Below, in pieces: positions 41,976-52,005 of a stretch of 64,000 nt of DNA. The notes beneath the pieces are model-generated. The model saw only the letters and a program-made list of their open reading frames with translations, was not told where the DNA came from and did no database searches. The position numbers and the translations under genes are program-made. Location of the stretch: contig NZ_MOOY01000006.1 in the NCBI RefSeq assembly GCF_001931685.1, positions 248,001-312,000 of the forward strand, in the 5' to 3' direction. Each line of letters opens with the position of its first letter. The stretch's first letter is position 1. The stretch comes from Pararhizobium arenae. GTDB taxonomy: Bacteria; Pseudomonadota; Alphaproteobacteria; Rhizobiales; Rhizobiaceae.

Positions 41976-43425
41976 GGGGCCGGCCATCGCCTGCGTCGGC
42001 CGCCATGACAATACGCTGCGCCTGACAGCCCTCGACGAACAAGCCGACGCTATCGGATTGCGCCGGCATCAGGGTCTGACGGAAGCGCGTGCCCTCTACC
42101 CGCAACTGGAAATTTTCGAGGAGTATCCGGCGAAGGATCGTGAGCTGCTCTGCGCCATCGCCGACTGGTGCGATCGCTACACACCGCTCGTCGCGGAAGA
42201 TGGAAAGGACGGCCTTTTTCTCGACATCACCGGCTGCACGCATCTCTTTGGTGGCGAGGAGGCTTTGCTGCACGATATTCTTTCGCGTCTTTTTCGGATG
42301 GGGTTTGACGTGCGCGGTGCGATTGCCTCGTCGCCGGCGCTCGCTTGGGCTGCTGCTCACTTCGGCCGCGGCGGGGTGATTGACCATGAGCAAGGTCGCG
42401 ATGTGCTGCTTCCGCTTCCCATCCAGGCGCTACGGCTCGAAACACAGCTCGTCTCTTCTCTGAGCAAGCTTGGCCTGAAACGCATCCGTGATCTTGCCGC
42501 AGCGCCGCGGGCACCGCTTGCACGCCGTTTTGGCGTCAAGCTGATGCAGCGGCTCGATCAGGCCCTCGGCTATGAGGAAGAACCGATTTCGCCACGACGC
42601 CCCATTGCCAGCCTTTCAGCGGAACGACGCCTTGCCGAACCGATTGCCTCTGAAGAGGATATTCTTCATGTCGCAGGCCGACTTGCCGCATCCCTGAAAC
42701 CCGGATTGGAAGCGCGCGGCGCGGGCGGCCGCCTGTTCGAACTCGTGCTGTTTCGCGTCGATGGCAAGGTGCTGCGCCTTGCTGTCGGCGCGTCCCAACC
42801 CTTGCGCGATCCCCAAAGGATCAGCCGGCTCTTCTCGGAGCGATTGGCCGCTGTCCATGACGATCTGGACGCTGGCTTTGGCTTCGAGATTCTCCGCCTG
42901 AACGTACTGAATCATGAAGATTTCAACGCACGACAGGGAGATTTTGCCGGCAAGGGAGAAAGCGAAACATCGCTTCCCGATTTTATCGACAAGGTCGCGG
43001 CCCGGTTGGGCCCGGATTGCCTGAACGGCTTTGTCCTTCGAGAAAGCCACATTCCGGAAAAAGCGGTTCTGACAGTGCCGGCCACACATCATGTCGGCTC
43101 TGGAAAGAGCGCAGATGCAGCCCTTCCCGTCACGGACCGGCCGCTCAGGCTCCTCAAGCGCCCCGAACCGATGGAAGCCTTTACCAGCGAGGTGCCCGAT
43201 GGTCCGCCCGGCAGCTTTCGCTGGCGGCGGGCGCTGCACCGCACGGCTCGCAGCGAAGGTCCGGAGCGGATCGAGCCTGAATGGTGGAACAGCCTCGAGG
43301 GCGAGCGTGTGCGCGATTATTTCCGTGTCGAGGACGAGCAAGGCTATCGTTTCTGGATTTACCGCGAAGGGTTTTATGGCAGCCACCCGCCGCCGCGCTG
43401 GTTCGTCCATGGGCTTTTCGCATGA
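41872..43425 (+). CDS. imuB: ImuB, inactive Y-family polymerase-like adaptor
   Basis: 517 residues with the start at [18 protein letters not shown], the usual ImuB N-terminus; an in-frame ATG 13 codons earlier exists. The catalytic-site strand reads [20 protein letters not shown], without the paired acidic residues of active Y-family enzymes, as expected for ImuB, which is a hub linking DnaE2 to the beta clamp. The C-terminal half (little-finger-like, then the [20 protein letters not shown] and [19 protein letters not shown] segments) is intact. Stop overlaps dnaE2 (ATGA). Confidence 0.93.
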   Translation: MKSLRILALGFPHLPTDRIARSKWGPSWRSTGRPEGPAIACVGRHDNTLRLTALDEQADAIGLRRHQGLTEARALYPQLEIFEEYPAKDRELLCAIADWCDRYTPLVAEDGKDGLFLDITGCTHLFGGEEALLHDILSRLFRMGFDVRGAIASSPALAWAAAHFGRGGVIDHEQGRDVLLPLPIQALRLETQLVSSLSKLGLKRIRDLAAAPRAPLARRFGVKLMQRLDQALGYEEEPISPRRPIASLSAERRLAEPIASEEDILHVAGRLAASLKPGLEARGAGGRLFELVLFRVDGKVLRLAVGASQPLRDPQRISRLFSERLAAVHDDLDAGFGFEILRLNVLNHEDFNARQGDFAGKGESETSLPDFIDKVAARLGPDCLNGFVLRESHIPEKAVLTVPATHHVGSGKSADAALPVTDRPLRLLKRPEPMEAFTSEVPDGPPGSFRWRRALHRTARSEGPERIEPEWWNSLEGERVRDYFRVEDEQGYRFWIYREGFYGSHPPPRWFVHGLFA

Positions 43426-46400
43426 GTGCCGCTGTCGCGTATTGCGAGATCGGCGCTCGCACCAATTTTTCTTTCCTTGAAGGCGCTTCCCGCCCGGAGG
43501 AGATGGTGGTTGCGGCCTCTCTGCTCGGTCTTTCCGGCCTCGGCATCGCCGACCGCAACTCGGTCGCCGGCGTCGTGCGGGCGTGGCGGCAAATGAAAGA
43601 GCTTGAGGAAAAATACAGAAATCCTGAAGCCCGCAGCGAAAAGGAGAAGAGGGAAGGCCCGCCCATCAAACCGATTGGCCAGTTCCAGCCCGGCGCTCGG
43701 CTGGTCTTCTGCGACAGCACCCCAGATATTCTTGCCTTTCCCCAGGACCGACGCGGATGGGGCAATCTCTGCCGGCTGCTCAGTGCCGGGAACCTGCGGG
43801 CCGAAAAAGGCTCCTGCATCCTGTATATTGCAGATATTCTTGAATGGGGCGACGGGATCCTGTTGGCCGTCGCCCCCCATGCGACCATGGTGCTGGAGAA
43901 AACAGGTTTCGAAGACTTGGAGGATCGCGTCGGTCAAATCCGCAAACGCTTTCCGAAGACCCTCTGGGTGGCCCTGTCACCAGCCTATGATGGCCGCGAT
44001 ACCCTGGTTTTTGCTCATCTTGCGCAGCTGGCGGATAAACATCGCCTGCCGTTGATCGCCACCAACCTGCCTCTGCATCACGGCCCGGAGCGCCGTCCTC
44101 TTTCCGATATCGTGACTGCCATCCGCGAAGGGGTGACGATCGCCAAGGCCGGTTTTCTCCTCTCGGCCAACGCCGAGCGACACCTGAAACAGGGCAGGGA
44201 GATGGCCCGCCTCCTTCGTCACTATCCCCAAGCAATTGCCAATACTCAAAAATTCTTTAGCCAGCTTTCGTTTAACCTGAAGGAGATCAGCCACAACTAC
44301 CCGGACGAGAGCATCGACGGCGAGCATCCGTTCGAAACTCTCAAACGCTTTACCTATGAGGGCGCGGCCAGGCGCTACCCCACAGGCATCAAAGGAACGG
44401 TGCTCGCTCAGATGAGATATGAGCTCGACCTGATCCGGAGGAAGGATTACGCACCCTACTTCCTGACCGTCTACAGGATCGTCCAGCATGCCCGCTACAA
44501 GCTCGACATCCTCTGCCAGGGACGTGGATCCGCAGCAAATTCGGTGATCTGCTACTGCCTGGAAATCACGGAGGTCGATCCCAGCAAAAGCACGCTGCTT
44601 TTCGATCGCTTCCTGTCCATGGATCGCGACGAGCCGCCCGATATCGACGTTGATTTCGAACACGAACGGCGCGAAGAGGTCATCCAGTTCATCTATGAAA
44701 CATACGGAATTGCCCATGCCGGCCTGACGGCGGGCGTGACCACCTATCGCAGCCGTTCGGCCGGCCGTGAGGTCGCCAAGGCCTTCGACCTTTCCGAAGA
44801 TGTGCAGTCGGCGATTTCCCATGCCGTCAGCGGCTGGTGGACGAAGGAACTGACGGACGAGGATGCGCGCGCTGCCGGATTGGACATCAGCGATCCAACG
44901 ACAAAAAACGTGCTGCATTACGCGACGACCTTGATGGGCTTTCCCCGTCACCTGACCCAGCATGTCGGTGGTTTCGTCATCACCCGCGACCGGCTGGACG
45001 AAGTGGTGCCGATCATGAAGACGGCGATGCCGGGCCGCTACATGATCGAATGGGACAAGGACGATCTCGACAGCGTCAATATCCTGAAAATCGACATCCT
45101 GGCCTTGGGCATGCTGACCTGCATGCGCAAGGCCTTCAAAATGCTGGAAACGCATTACGGGGTCCAAAAAACGCTTGCCGATCTCGGCAACGCCACGCAT
45201 CCGGACGAAAAGGATGTCTACGACATGATCTGTCGGGCCGATACGATCGGCGTGTTCCAGATCGAAAGCCGCGCTCAGATGAGCATGTTGCCAAGGCTCC
45301 GGCCGCGGAAATTCTACGATCTCGTGATCGAGGTGGCGATCGTCCGGCCGGGGCCGATCCAGGGAAACATGGTTCATCCCTATCTCAAGCAACGCGAGGC
45401 GGAGCGAAAGCCAGGATACAGGATTTCCTTCCCGAACGAAGAGCTGCGCCCCATTCTGGCAAGAACATTGGGCGTTCCTCTGTTTCAGGAACAGGCGATG
45501 CAGATTGCCATCACGGCGGCGAAGTTTTCTCCTTCCAAGGCCGATAAACTGCGCCGGTCCATGGCCACATTCAAGAGAACCGGAACCATCGACAGTTTTC
45601 GCGAAGATATGGTCGATGGCATGATCAAGCGTGGATACGCACGCGATTTCGCCGAACGCTGTTTTAAGCAGATCGAAGGTTTTGGCGAATACGGCTTTCC
45701 CGAAAGCCACGCCCAATCTTTCGCCCTTCTGGTCTACGCCTCATGCTGGGTGAAAGCCTATTATCCGGATGTTTTCTGTGCGGCGCTTTTGAACTCCCAG
45801 CCCATGGGCTTTTATCCGCCGGCCCAGCTCGTGCGGGATGCGCGCGAACATGGCGTGGAGATAAGGCCGGTCGACGTCAATTTTTCAAACTGGGATACTC
45901 GTCTGGAAGACGGCACTTTTAACCCCCGAATGATCGATCGCCGGCACGAGCAGATGAAAACGGTCATTCGCACCCGTCATGCCCTGCGTCTCGGTTTCCA
46001 TCAGGTCAGCGGCCTTTCGCAAACGGATATGAACAGGCTCGTTGCCTGCCGGGGTGCCGGCTATAGGTCGATCCGTGAACTCTGGCTGCGATCTGGGCTG
46101 GAAAGGGCTGCCATCGAACGTCTGGCCGATGCCGACGCTTTCCAGTCCCTCGGCCTCTCCCGGCGCGAGGCGCTTTGGGCTGTCCGGGCACTGGATGGGA
46201 AAAGTGCGGCAGAAAAACTGCCGCTCTTTGACATGGTGGCCCATGAAAATCTCCAGCACGAGCCGGAAACGATTCTCCCCGCGATGCCTCTTGGTGAAGA
46301 GGTCATCGAGGACTATCGCCATCTTTCGCTTTCGCTCAAGGCACACCCCGTTTCGTTTCTACGCGGCAAACTCTCGCAAATGGGTATCGTGCCGAGCCGG

Positions 46401-46838
46401 GATCTGCTCAACGTCCCCAACGGACGCCGTGTAACGATCTCAGGCATTGTTCTGGTGCGCCAACGCCCCGGCTCCGCAAACGGCGTGATTTTCATGACCC
46501 TGGAAGACGAGACCGGTATCGCCAATGCCATTGTCTGGCCGGCAATCTTCACGCGTTACAGGACGATTGTGCTGGGCGCACGTTTGGTGAGAATCTATGG
46601 CAAGCTTCAAAGCAAGGACGGCGTGATCCATGTCGTTGCCGAACATCTGGAGGACCTCACGCCCATGCTGAGCCTGCTGCTTGACCCCTCTCCCGTTCGA
46701 GAGGGAACCCCTTCCCTTGAGACCAATCGATCAGGAGCCCCTGGAAGCCCATCCGCGGGACATGAGAAACGAACGGCCCGAATCATCGCTCAAGATGCGC
46801 CAGCCGCTGTCATGCCTAGAGGGCGAAATTTCCATTGA
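43422..46838 (+). CDS. dnaE2: Error-prone DNA polymerase DnaE2 (ImuC)
   Basis: 1138 residues. N-terminal PHP domain ([20 protein letters not shown]), polymerase core with catalytic aspartates at 407, 409 and 411 in [15 protein letters not shown], and the later [12 protein letters not shown]-like fingers and a C-terminal OB fold ([36 protein letters not shown]). It extends lesions as the third component of the SOS mutasome. The last about 55 residues before the conserved end GRNFH look variable and contain a REP-like palindrome at DNA level. Its ATG overlaps the imuB stop. Confidence 0.95.
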   Translation: MSAAVAYCEIGARTNFSFLEGASRPEEMVVAASLLGLSGLGIADRNSVAGVVRAWRQMKELEEKYRNPEARSEKEKREGPPIKPIGQFQPGARLVFCDSTPDILAFPQDRRGWGNLCRLLSAGNLRAEKGSCILYIADILEWGDGILLAVAPHATMVLEKTGFEDLEDRVGQIRKRFPKTLWVALSPAYDGRDTLVFAHLAQLADKHRLPLIATNLPLHHGPERRPLSDIVTAIREGVTIAKAGFLLSANAERHLKQGREMARLLRHYPQAIANTQKFFSQLSFNLKEISHNYPDESIDGEHPFETLKRFTYEGAARRYPTGIKGTVLAQMRYELDLIRRKDYAPYFLTVYRIVQHARYKLDILCQGRGSAANSVICYCLEITEVDPSKSTLLFDRFLSMDRDEPPDIDVDFEHERREEVIQFIYETYGIAHAGLTAGVTTYRSRSAGREVAKAFDLSEDVQSAISHAVSGWWTKELTDEDARAAGLDISDPTTKNVLHYATTLMGFPRHLTQHVGGFVITRDRLDEVVPIMKTAMPGRYMIEWDKDDLDSVNILKIDILALGMLTCMRKAFKMLETHYGVQKTLADLGNATHPDEKDVYDMICRADTIGVFQIESRAQMSMLPRLRPRKFYDLVIEVAIVRPGPIQGNMVHPYLKQREAERKPGYRISFPNEELRPILARTLGVPLFQEQAMQIAITAAKFSPSKADKLRRSMATFKRTGTIDSFREDMVDGMIKRGYARDFAERCFKQIEGFGEYGFPESHAQSFALLVYASCWVKAYYPDVFCAALLNSQPMGFYPPAQLVRDAREHGVEIRPVDVNFSNWDTRLEDGTFNPRMIDRRHEQMKTVIRTRHALRLGFHQVSGLSQTDMNRLVACRGAGYRSIRELWLRSGLERAAIERLADADAFQSLGLSRREALWAVRALDGKSAAEKLPLFDMVAHENLQHEPETILPAMPLGEEVIEDYRHLSLSLKAHPVSFLRGKLSQMGIVPSRDLLNVPNGRRVTISGIVLVRQRPGSANGVIFMTLEDETGIANAIVWPAIFTRYRTIVLGARLVRIYGKLQSKDGVIHVVAEHLEDLTPMLSLLLDPSPVREGTPSLETNRSGAPGSPSAGHEKRTARIIAQDAPAAVMPRGRNFH
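46686..46705. repeat. REP-like palindrome inside the 3' end of dnaE2
   Basis: CCCTCTC-CCGTTC-GAGAGGG, a 7-bp arm dyad whose wording matches short rhizobial intergenic palindromes. It is in frame (encoding PSPVREG) just after the conserved OB-fold region, and the following residues up to the conserved end are Pro/Ser/Gly-rich. Confidence 0.5.
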
Positions 46839-47020
46839 GCCCGCATTGCGCAAGCACTCACATGGCTACGGACACGATAATTATGCACTGGAAAGGTCAT
46901 CTGTAACAAAAAGTGTAAAAATTTTTCGGATCAAAAAATGGTGACTCAAAACCGGATTCAAGGTTACACGCTCATGTTAGAGAACCCTAAGCAAATGAAA
47001 ATACGATGTTTTTTATCAAG

Positions 47021-47037
47021 TTTAGAATTCATCTAAA
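47021..47037 (+). promoter_or_regulatory. Irr-type iron control element (ICE box)
   Basis: TTTAGAATTCATCTAAA, flanked by G and C that extend the dyad to GTTTAGA-ATTCA-TCTAAAC. It differs by one base from the TTTAGAA-N3-TTCTAAA consensus bound by Irr in Rhizobiales, and it precedes iron-storage genes known to be Irr-controlled in relatives. Confidence 0.75.
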
Positions 47038-47070
47038 CAATCTGATGGTGAAACCGGCACAGCTTTTTAG

Positions 47071-47100
47071 TTGACAGTAAATGTCCGCTTTTGCTTTATG
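47071..47100 (+). promoter_or_regulatory. Candidate sigma70 promoter of bfd-bfr
   Basis: TTGACA at 47071-47076 and TTTATG at 47095-47100 with an 18-nt spacer, 38 nt upstream of the bfd ATG. The Irr box ends 34 nt upstream of the -35. Confidence 0.5.
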
Positions 47101-47137
47101 AAAAAATTCAGTGCTTTGCGTATGACGGGCAGACGTG

Positions 47138-47449
47138 ATGCTGGTTTGCAGCTGTAATTTCATCAGCGAAAAAGAGATCGAGGACACTATCATCAGCCTT
47201 CTGGATGAAGACTGTTGGCAGTTGATCGTGCCGGCGAAAGTCTACCACGCGATGGAAAAACGCGGCCGTTGCTGCGGCTGTTTCCCCAATGTCGTCGATA
47301 TCATCATCCGCACAACCGAACGGTATCACGCCGACCGCGACTCGACGGATGCTGAAATATTTGATTTCATGAGCCGCCTCAAAAAATTCCATGAAGAAAA
47401 CAGGAGAGCGGACATTGAAAGGCGACAAAAAAGTCATCGAGCAGCTTAA
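47138..47449 (+). CDS. bfd: Bacterioferritin-associated ferredoxin
   Basis: 103 residues. The [2Fe-2S] ligands are Cys4 and Cys6 in [10 protein letters not shown] and the C-x2-C pair Cys45/Cys48 in [16 protein letters not shown], the BFD fold. It reduces bacterioferritin to release iron. It is longer than enteric Bfd (about 64 residues) by a charged C-terminal tail ([20 protein letters not shown]), which is typical of rhizobial members. The ribosome binding site is poor. The 3' end overlaps the first 35 nt of bfr. Confidence 0.9.
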   Translation: MLVCSCNFISEKEIEDTIISLLDEDCWQLIVPAKVYHAMEKRGRCCGCFPNVVDIIIRTTERYHADRDSTDAEIFDFMSRLKKFHEENRRADIERRQKSHRAA

Positions 47450-47900
47450 CGAAGCGCTCTATCTCGAACTCGGTGCGGTCAACCAATACTGGCTTCATTA
47501 TCGCCTTCTCGACGACTGGGGTTATACGCTGCTCGCCAAGAAGGAACGCGCCGAATCGATCGAGGAAATGCAGCACGCCGACAAGCTGGTTTCCCGCATC
47601 ATTTTCCTCGAAGGACACCCGAACCTGCAGACGGTCGCACCGTTGCGCATCGGCCAGAACGTCAAGGAAGTTCTGGAAGCCGACCTTGCCGGCGAATACG
47701 ACGCCCGCAAGGCCTATAAGAAATCCCGCGACATCTGTCACGACGCCGGGGACTACGTCTCCATGAAGCTTTTCGAAGAGCTGCTGATGGATGAGGAAGG
47801 TCATATCGACTTTCTCGAAACACAGCTGGAGCTCTTAAATTCCATCGGTGTGGAGAAATACGGCCAGCTCAATTCGGCACCGGCCAACGAAGCGGAATAA
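47415..47900 (+). CDS. bfr: Bacterioferritin
   Basis: 161 residues, the standard bacterioferritin length, when read from a TTG ([20 protein letters not shown]) with AGGAG 8 nt upstream. Diiron ligands are in [29 protein letters not shown], and [14 protein letters not shown]. The haem-binding Met is Met52-equivalent in EEMQHADKL. It stores iron as a 24-mer. Co-transcribed and overlapping with bfd; upstream Irr box predicts iron control. A hairpin terminator follows. Confidence 0.93.
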   Translation: MKGDKKVIEQLNEALYLELGAVNQYWLHYRLLDDWGYTLLAKKERAESIEEMQHADKLVSRIIFLEGHPNLQTVAPLRIGQNVKEVLEADLAGEYDARKAYKKSRDICHDAGDYVSMKLFEELLMDEEGHIDFLETQLELLNSIGVEKYGQLNSAPANEAE

Positions 47901-47921
47901 CCGAATCCCCATGTGATACCA

Positions 47922-47953
47922 AACCCGCCCGATCATCTCGCGGCGGGTTTTTT
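47922..47953 (+). terminator. Rho-independent terminator after bfr
   Basis: AACCCGCC and GGCGGGTT form an 8-bp stem with a 12-nt loop, followed by a run of T residues to 47953, 21 nt after the bfr stop. Confidence 0.85.
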
Positions 47954-48316
47954 CATGCCTATAGTTTGCTCTGAGAGCTTGTAGAGGCTTGTCCGCATTC
48001 GTGAGCGCGCACGATCGAAAACATCAATCGCGCGTATGTCCGGCTCGACATTTCCGTTGTTCCCGCCGGAACATAAACAGCGGCCCAACCCGATATACCC
48101 ATGGGCATCCGATTGAAAAGGCTGGATGACCCGCCTTTCGAACCGGATCGGCAATCGAAGGAATCCGTCATGGATGGAACAATCTAGTCCGCTCTGCACC
48201 TGAACCGGTGCAATCGCGTCCAGCGCTTATTCCAAACAACGCGAACACCTTGCCGCAGACCTTTCCCGGCCTGCGAACGATGGCCGCATGTCTGCAATCA
48301 ACCCAGGAGACAAAAA
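47954..48316. other. Upstream region of the RTX gene
   Basis: 363 nt without a credible gene. It contains a small dyad GCACC-TGAACC-GGTGC near 48197 and the AGGAGACAAAAA ribosome binding site of the RTX gene. No sigma-54 or EcfG consensus was found. Confidence 0.5.
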
Positions 48317-51300
48317 ATGGGTACGATAATGGGTACGCCAAACGCCGACACACTGATCGGCAGCGATCTCGAAAACGATTTCATCATGGCCATGGCCGGC
48401 AACGACAAGATCAATGGCGGCATGGCGAGCGACACGATTCTCGCCGGTGAAGGCGACGATACGGCCGATGGTTCATTCCAGAATGACTCGATCTTCGGCG
48501 ACGAGGGTAACGACACGCTGAACGGTAACAGCGGCAGCGATATGCTGACCGGCGGCACCGGCAAGGACAAGCTGAACGGCGGCAGCGGCGGTGACACGCT
48601 CACGGCCGGTACGATGGCCGAAGCGTCCGGGGATATCGCCGATGGCGGTTCGGGTATCGACCGCCTGGCGATCGATTATTCCGAATCGACGGCGAAACTC
48701 GACATCACCATCAAGGACTGGATTACGCCCCAGACCCTGACGGGAGCAGTTCAAGCCAGGAATGTTGAAGCCTTCCAGATCACAGGCAGCAATCTGGACG
48801 ACAAGATCATCGGCGGAAACTATGCCGACCTCTTCATCGGTGGTGGCGGACATGACACCCTCTCCGGGGGCCGCGGCAACGACATGCTCCTGGGCGGCAC
48901 CGGCAATGACAAGCTCTATGGCGGTTACGGCGTCGATTACATCTCGGGAGACGAGGGTGACGACACCGTCTACGGCGACAAGGGTATGGACTTCCTCAAC
49001 GGCGGCATCGGCAACGACAAGCTTTACGGGGGAGACGACTTCGACTGGATCAACGGCGACGACGGCAATGATACGCTCTCCGGCGGCAATGGTGGCGATA
49101 CGCTGAACGGCGGAAGCGGAAAAGACAATCTCTCCGGCGGCGCAGACGGCGACTACCTCAATGGCGGCACGGGTGATGACATCGTTGACGGCGGGTCCGG
49201 TGACGACAGCATCACCTATGTCTACGGCGACGGGAAGGATGTCATCACCGACTCCAGCGGCAGCGATCGGCTCATCCTGAAAAACCTTACCGGAAATTTC
49301 ACCGCGAAAGCCGCAACCGAGACGAACACCATCTTGGGCGGAACGACCGTGAAAGGCTTCGAGCATTACACCATCGAGGCCAGCGGAACGGGGAAAAACG
49401 TCATCAAGACCCTCTCAGGCAATGACGAAATCAATGTCGGGGCAGGGGACGACACCGTCGATAGCGGCTCTGGAAACGACAGGGTCAACACCGGACTGGG
49501 CAAGGACAGTGTTGTTGCCGGAAGTGGCAATGATTACGTCACTCTCGGTGATGGTGGCGTCGACAAGGCCGATGGCGGCACGGACACGGACACGGTTGCC
49601 GTTGATCGTCGCTCCGCGACGACGGCTCAGACCTTCAGTGCAACCGGCGCGACCGCGACCATCAGCGATGGCACCAGCCTCAAGAACTTCGAGCACTATG
49701 TCGTCTCCTTCGGCAAGGGCAACGACGTCGTGAAGTCCGTTGGTTCGGCCAAAAGCGTGGAGTTCTATGGTTACGACGGCAACGACACGCTGATCGGAAC
49801 CATCGGCAACGACAAGCTGGATGGCGGCGCCGGCAATGACAGCCTGAAGTCCGGTGACGGTAACGACAGCATCTACGACAACGGCGGAACGAATACGATC
49901 GATGCCGGCAAGGGCAACGACCTCGTTTTCGTTGGCGACGCCTATATCAGCAATGCAATCGGGAACTACACGGTCAGCCTTGGCGATGGAAACGACAACT
50001 TCTACCGCTCAGCTTCAACCGGCAAGCTGGCGCTCGATGGTGGCACCGGCACCGATTTTGCCAGCATCGACTTCAGCAAATATACGAAGGATATCACTTT
50101 CAAGCTTTCGCCATCGGTAACCTCCACCAATGCACCGGTTACCGTCAAAAACGTCGAACGCGTTGCACTGACCGGCGGCACCGGAAATGACACGTTCACC
50201 GGAGGCAGTCTCAGCGATGACCTTCGCGGCGGCGCTGGGAATGACACGCTTTCGGGCGGCGGCGGCAATGACCACATCCTCGGTGGAGTGGGCAACGATA
50301 CCTTGCGCGGCGGAGATGGCGATGACGACATCTATGCCGATGGTCCGAAGCTATACGGCGGTAAGGACACGGTTTACGCCGAGGCTGGAAACGATACCGT
50401 GTCTATGGGTATCGGCGACAAGGCCGATGGCGGCACGGGCACGGACCGGATCGTCATCGACGCGGGTGATCAGACAAAGGACATCAGCTTCGTCTTTTCA
50501 ACCGCCAGCGTGACGGTGGACAGCGGCACCTCGTTCAAGGCCTTCGAAGCGCTCGACTATTACGGCAGCAAGGGCAAGGATACGGTTACCGGCAGCGGCC
50601 TTGATGACGTGCTTTCCGGCAATGCTGGCAACGACGTCCTGCGTGGCGGCAATGGCAATGACGAGCTTGAGGATGGAAACGGAAGCGATCAGTTGTTCGG
50701 CGATGCCGGAAACGAGGCACTTCTGCGCACAGACGCTCTCGGCAAGGATGTCTTCGATGGCGGCTCGGGAGTGGATACGCTTTCCTTCAGGCCCGGGGCT
50801 ACATCCGTCGTCATCGACCTCATGACCCAGAGCAAAAACAAGGGCATGGCCCTTGGCCTCACGGTCAAGAATGTCGAGATCATCAATGGCAGCGTCAATG
50901 ATGACGACATCAGGGGCGATGCCGGGAATAACGTCTTCAACGGCGGCGATGCTGACGACATGCTTGACGGTCGTGACGGCAATGACACCCTGAACGGCGG
51001 TGGCGGTGACGACTGGCTGACCGGCGGCAAAGGGAATGACAAATTCGTCTTCGATCTTTCCGGCCGGGATGGCGAGGGCGACGTCATTACCGACTTCACC
51101 CGCGGTCAGGACAAACTGGTCATCGACAAGGGTGACTACGGCATCGCTCTTGGCGACAGCACCGTCACGCTCGTCGTCGGCGCAGACCCGGTGGCGACGA
51201 GCACGAAGGGCACGTTTCTCTTCGAAAGCGACAATGGCCGCCTGTGGTTCGACGCCGACGGCAAGGGCGCGGATGCGGACCTTGAGCTCGTCGCCATTCT

Positions 51301-51346
51301 GCAGAACGTGAAGACGCTTTCTACGGGCGACTTCAGCTTTATCTGA
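48317..51346 (+). CDS. Large RTX calcium-binding secreted protein with six repeated spacer modules
   Basis: 1009 residues, strongly acidic and Gly/Asp/Asn-rich. Glycine-rich nonapeptides (GGxGxDxLx), for example GGIGNDKLYGGDDFDWINGD, occur in blocks at about 10-95, 165-300, 365-415, 485-540, 618-700, 755-800 and 865-910. Between them are six modules of about 56 residues at 109-164, 312-370, 418-475, 574-628, 704-760 and 813-868, each starting near DGGxGxD and ending with a KNxE then NDxhxG pattern. The C-terminus (KFVFDLS, GDVITDFTRGQDKLVID, NGRLWFDADGKGADADLELV) is a type I secretion C-terminal target domain. There is no enzyme domain and no Sec signal. ABC exporter and membrane-fusion genes are not adjacent. 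Probably an exported matrix or adhesin protein folded by calcium. Confidence 0.9.
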   Translation: MGTIMGTPNADTLIGSDLENDFIMAMAGNDKINGGMASDTILAGEGDDTADGSFQNDSIFGDEGNDTLNGNSGSDMLTGGTGKDKLNGGSGGDTLTAGTMAEASGDIADGGSGIDRLAIDYSESTAKLDITIKDWITPQTLTGAVQARNVEAFQITGSNLDDKIIGGNYADLFIGGGGHDTLSGGRGNDMLLGGTGNDKLYGGYGVDYISGDEGDDTVYGDKGMDFLNGGIGNDKLYGGDDFDWINGDDGNDTLSGGNGGDTLNGGSGKDNLSGGADGDYLNGGTGDDIVDGGSGDDSITYVYGDGKDVITDSSGSDRLILKNLTGNFTAKAATETNTILGGTTVKGFEHYTIEASGTGKNVIKTLSGNDEINVGAGDDTVDSGSGNDRVNTGLGKDSVVAGSGNDYVTLGDGGVDKADGGTDTDTVAVDRRSATTAQTFSATGATATISDGTSLKNFEHYVVSFGKGNDVVKSVGSAKSVEFYGYDGNDTLIGTIGNDKLDGGAGNDSLKSGDGNDSIYDNGGTNTIDAGKGNDLVFVGDAYISNAIGNYTVSLGDGNDNFYRSASTGKLALDGGTGTDFASIDFSKYTKDITFKLSPSVTSTNAPVTVKNVERVALTGGTGNDTFTGGSLSDDLRGGAGNDTLSGGGGNDHILGGVGNDTLRGGDGDDDIYADGPKLYGGKDTVYAEAGNDTVSMGIGDKADGGTGTDRIVIDAGDQTKDISFVFSTASVTVDSGTSFKAFEALDYYGSKGKDTVTGSGLDDVLSGNAGNDVLRGGNGNDELEDGNGSDQLFGDAGNEALLRTDALGKDVFDGGSGVDTLSFRPGATSVVIDLMTQSKNKGMALGLTVKNVEIINGSVNDDDIRGDAGNNVFNGGDADDMLDGRDGNDTLNGGGGDDWLTGGKGNDKFVFDLSGRDGEGDVITDFTRGQDKLVIDKGDYGIALGDSTVTLVVGADPVATSTKGTFLFESDNGRLWFDADGKGADADLELVAILQNVKTLSTGDFSFI

Positions 51347-51362
51347 TATTGCCGGAAAAAGG

Positions 51363-51391
51363 ACGCCGCGTCGCTCAGACGCGGCGTTTGA
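51363..51391 (+). terminator. Terminator after the RTX gene
   Basis: ACGCCGCGTC and GACGCGGCGT form a perfect 10-bp stem with a 5-nt loop followed by TTTGATTG, 16 nt after the RTX stop. It also separates the convergent rppH. Confidence 0.85.
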
Positions 51392-51414
51392 TTGTCGCAC
51401 ATTGCCAAGAGCGC

Positions 51415-51942
51415 TCAGGCTGCCAGGTGGGCGAAGGCTGCAACCACCTGGTCATAGACATTGCGCTTGAACGGCACGATCAGGTCCGGCAGATCCTGCA
51501 TCGGTTTCCACGCCCACGCATCGAATTCCGCCTCATGTCCTCCCGGCGGCGGATCGATCGCGATCTCGCTTTCGGGGCCTTCAAAACGAAACGCGAACCA
51601 CCGCTGGGTCTGCCCGCGATATTTGCCCTTGAGGCCGATCCCGATGAGGTGATCCGGGAGATCGTAATTGATCCAGCCCGGCGCTTCTGCCAGCAAGGAG
51701 ACGCTCGTCATGCCGGTCTCTTCATACAATTCCCGATACGCGGCCTTCAGCGGGTCCTCGCCCTTGTCGATCCCGCCCTGCGGCATCTGCCAAAGTTGCG
51801 GCGAGCCGTCATATTCCGAGTTACCGATTGCAATGCGACGACCAGCCCAGACAAGTCCCTCGCGGTTCAGCACCATGACGCCGACACAGGGGCGATAGGG
51901 CAAATCCTCGGCCTTGAGTGCCTTTTTTTCGTCCTTGGCCAT
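51415..51942 (-). CDS. rppH: RNA pyrophosphohydrolase RppH
   Basis: 175 residues. The Nudix box is complete in [23 protein letters not shown], and the family N-terminus [20 protein letters not shown] plus [36 protein letters not shown] fit RppH. It removes pyrophosphate from 5' triphosphate mRNAs and so starts decay. AGGATAAGCAGGC precedes the ATG; this region is one copy of a 15-bp direct repeat. It lies 55 nt downstream of the DUF610 gene in a conserved order. Confidence 0.93.
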   Translation of the reverse strand: MAKDEKKALKAEDLPYRPCVGVMVLNREGLVWAGRRIAIGNSEYDGSPQLWQMPQGGIDKGEDPLKAAYRELYEETGMTSVSLLAEAPGWINYDLPDHLIGIGLKGKYRGQTQRWFAFRFEGPESEIAIDPPPGGHEAEFDAWAWKPMQDLPDLIVPFKRNVYDQVVAAFAHLAA

Positions 51943-51946
51943 GCCT

Positions 51947-52005
51947 GCTTATCCTATTGTTCCCGCTTCGGCCTAAAGCCGCATAGACGGGCTTATCCTA
52001 TTGTT
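51947..52005. repeat. 15-bp direct repeat flanking the rppH translation start region
   Basis: GCTTATCCTATTGTT occurs at 51947-51961 and again at 51991-52005 (44-nt period). Read on the minus strand the first copy includes the stop of the DUF610 gene (AACAATAGGATAAGC) and the second supplies AGGATAAGC before the rppH ATG. It may be a duplication of a coupling signal. Confidence 0.55.

Larger units (their letters stand above)
46839..47137. other. AT-rich regulatory region before bfd-bfr
   Basis: 299 nt between dnaE2 and bfd, clearly AT-richer than the surroundings from 46900 to 47110. It holds the Irr-type box and a promoter listed separately. No ORF is credible here. Confidence 0.6.

Noticed and set aside
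47901-48316. Type I secretion genes for the RTX protein
   Set aside because: Neither flank carries an ABC exporter or membrane fusion protein; flanking genes are bfr and rppH.
48317-51346. Tandem DNA repeats resembling a CRISPR or minisatellite array
   Set aside because: The periodicity is the imperfect RTX nonapeptide coding pattern, with a single intact reading frame and no identical repeat-spacer units.
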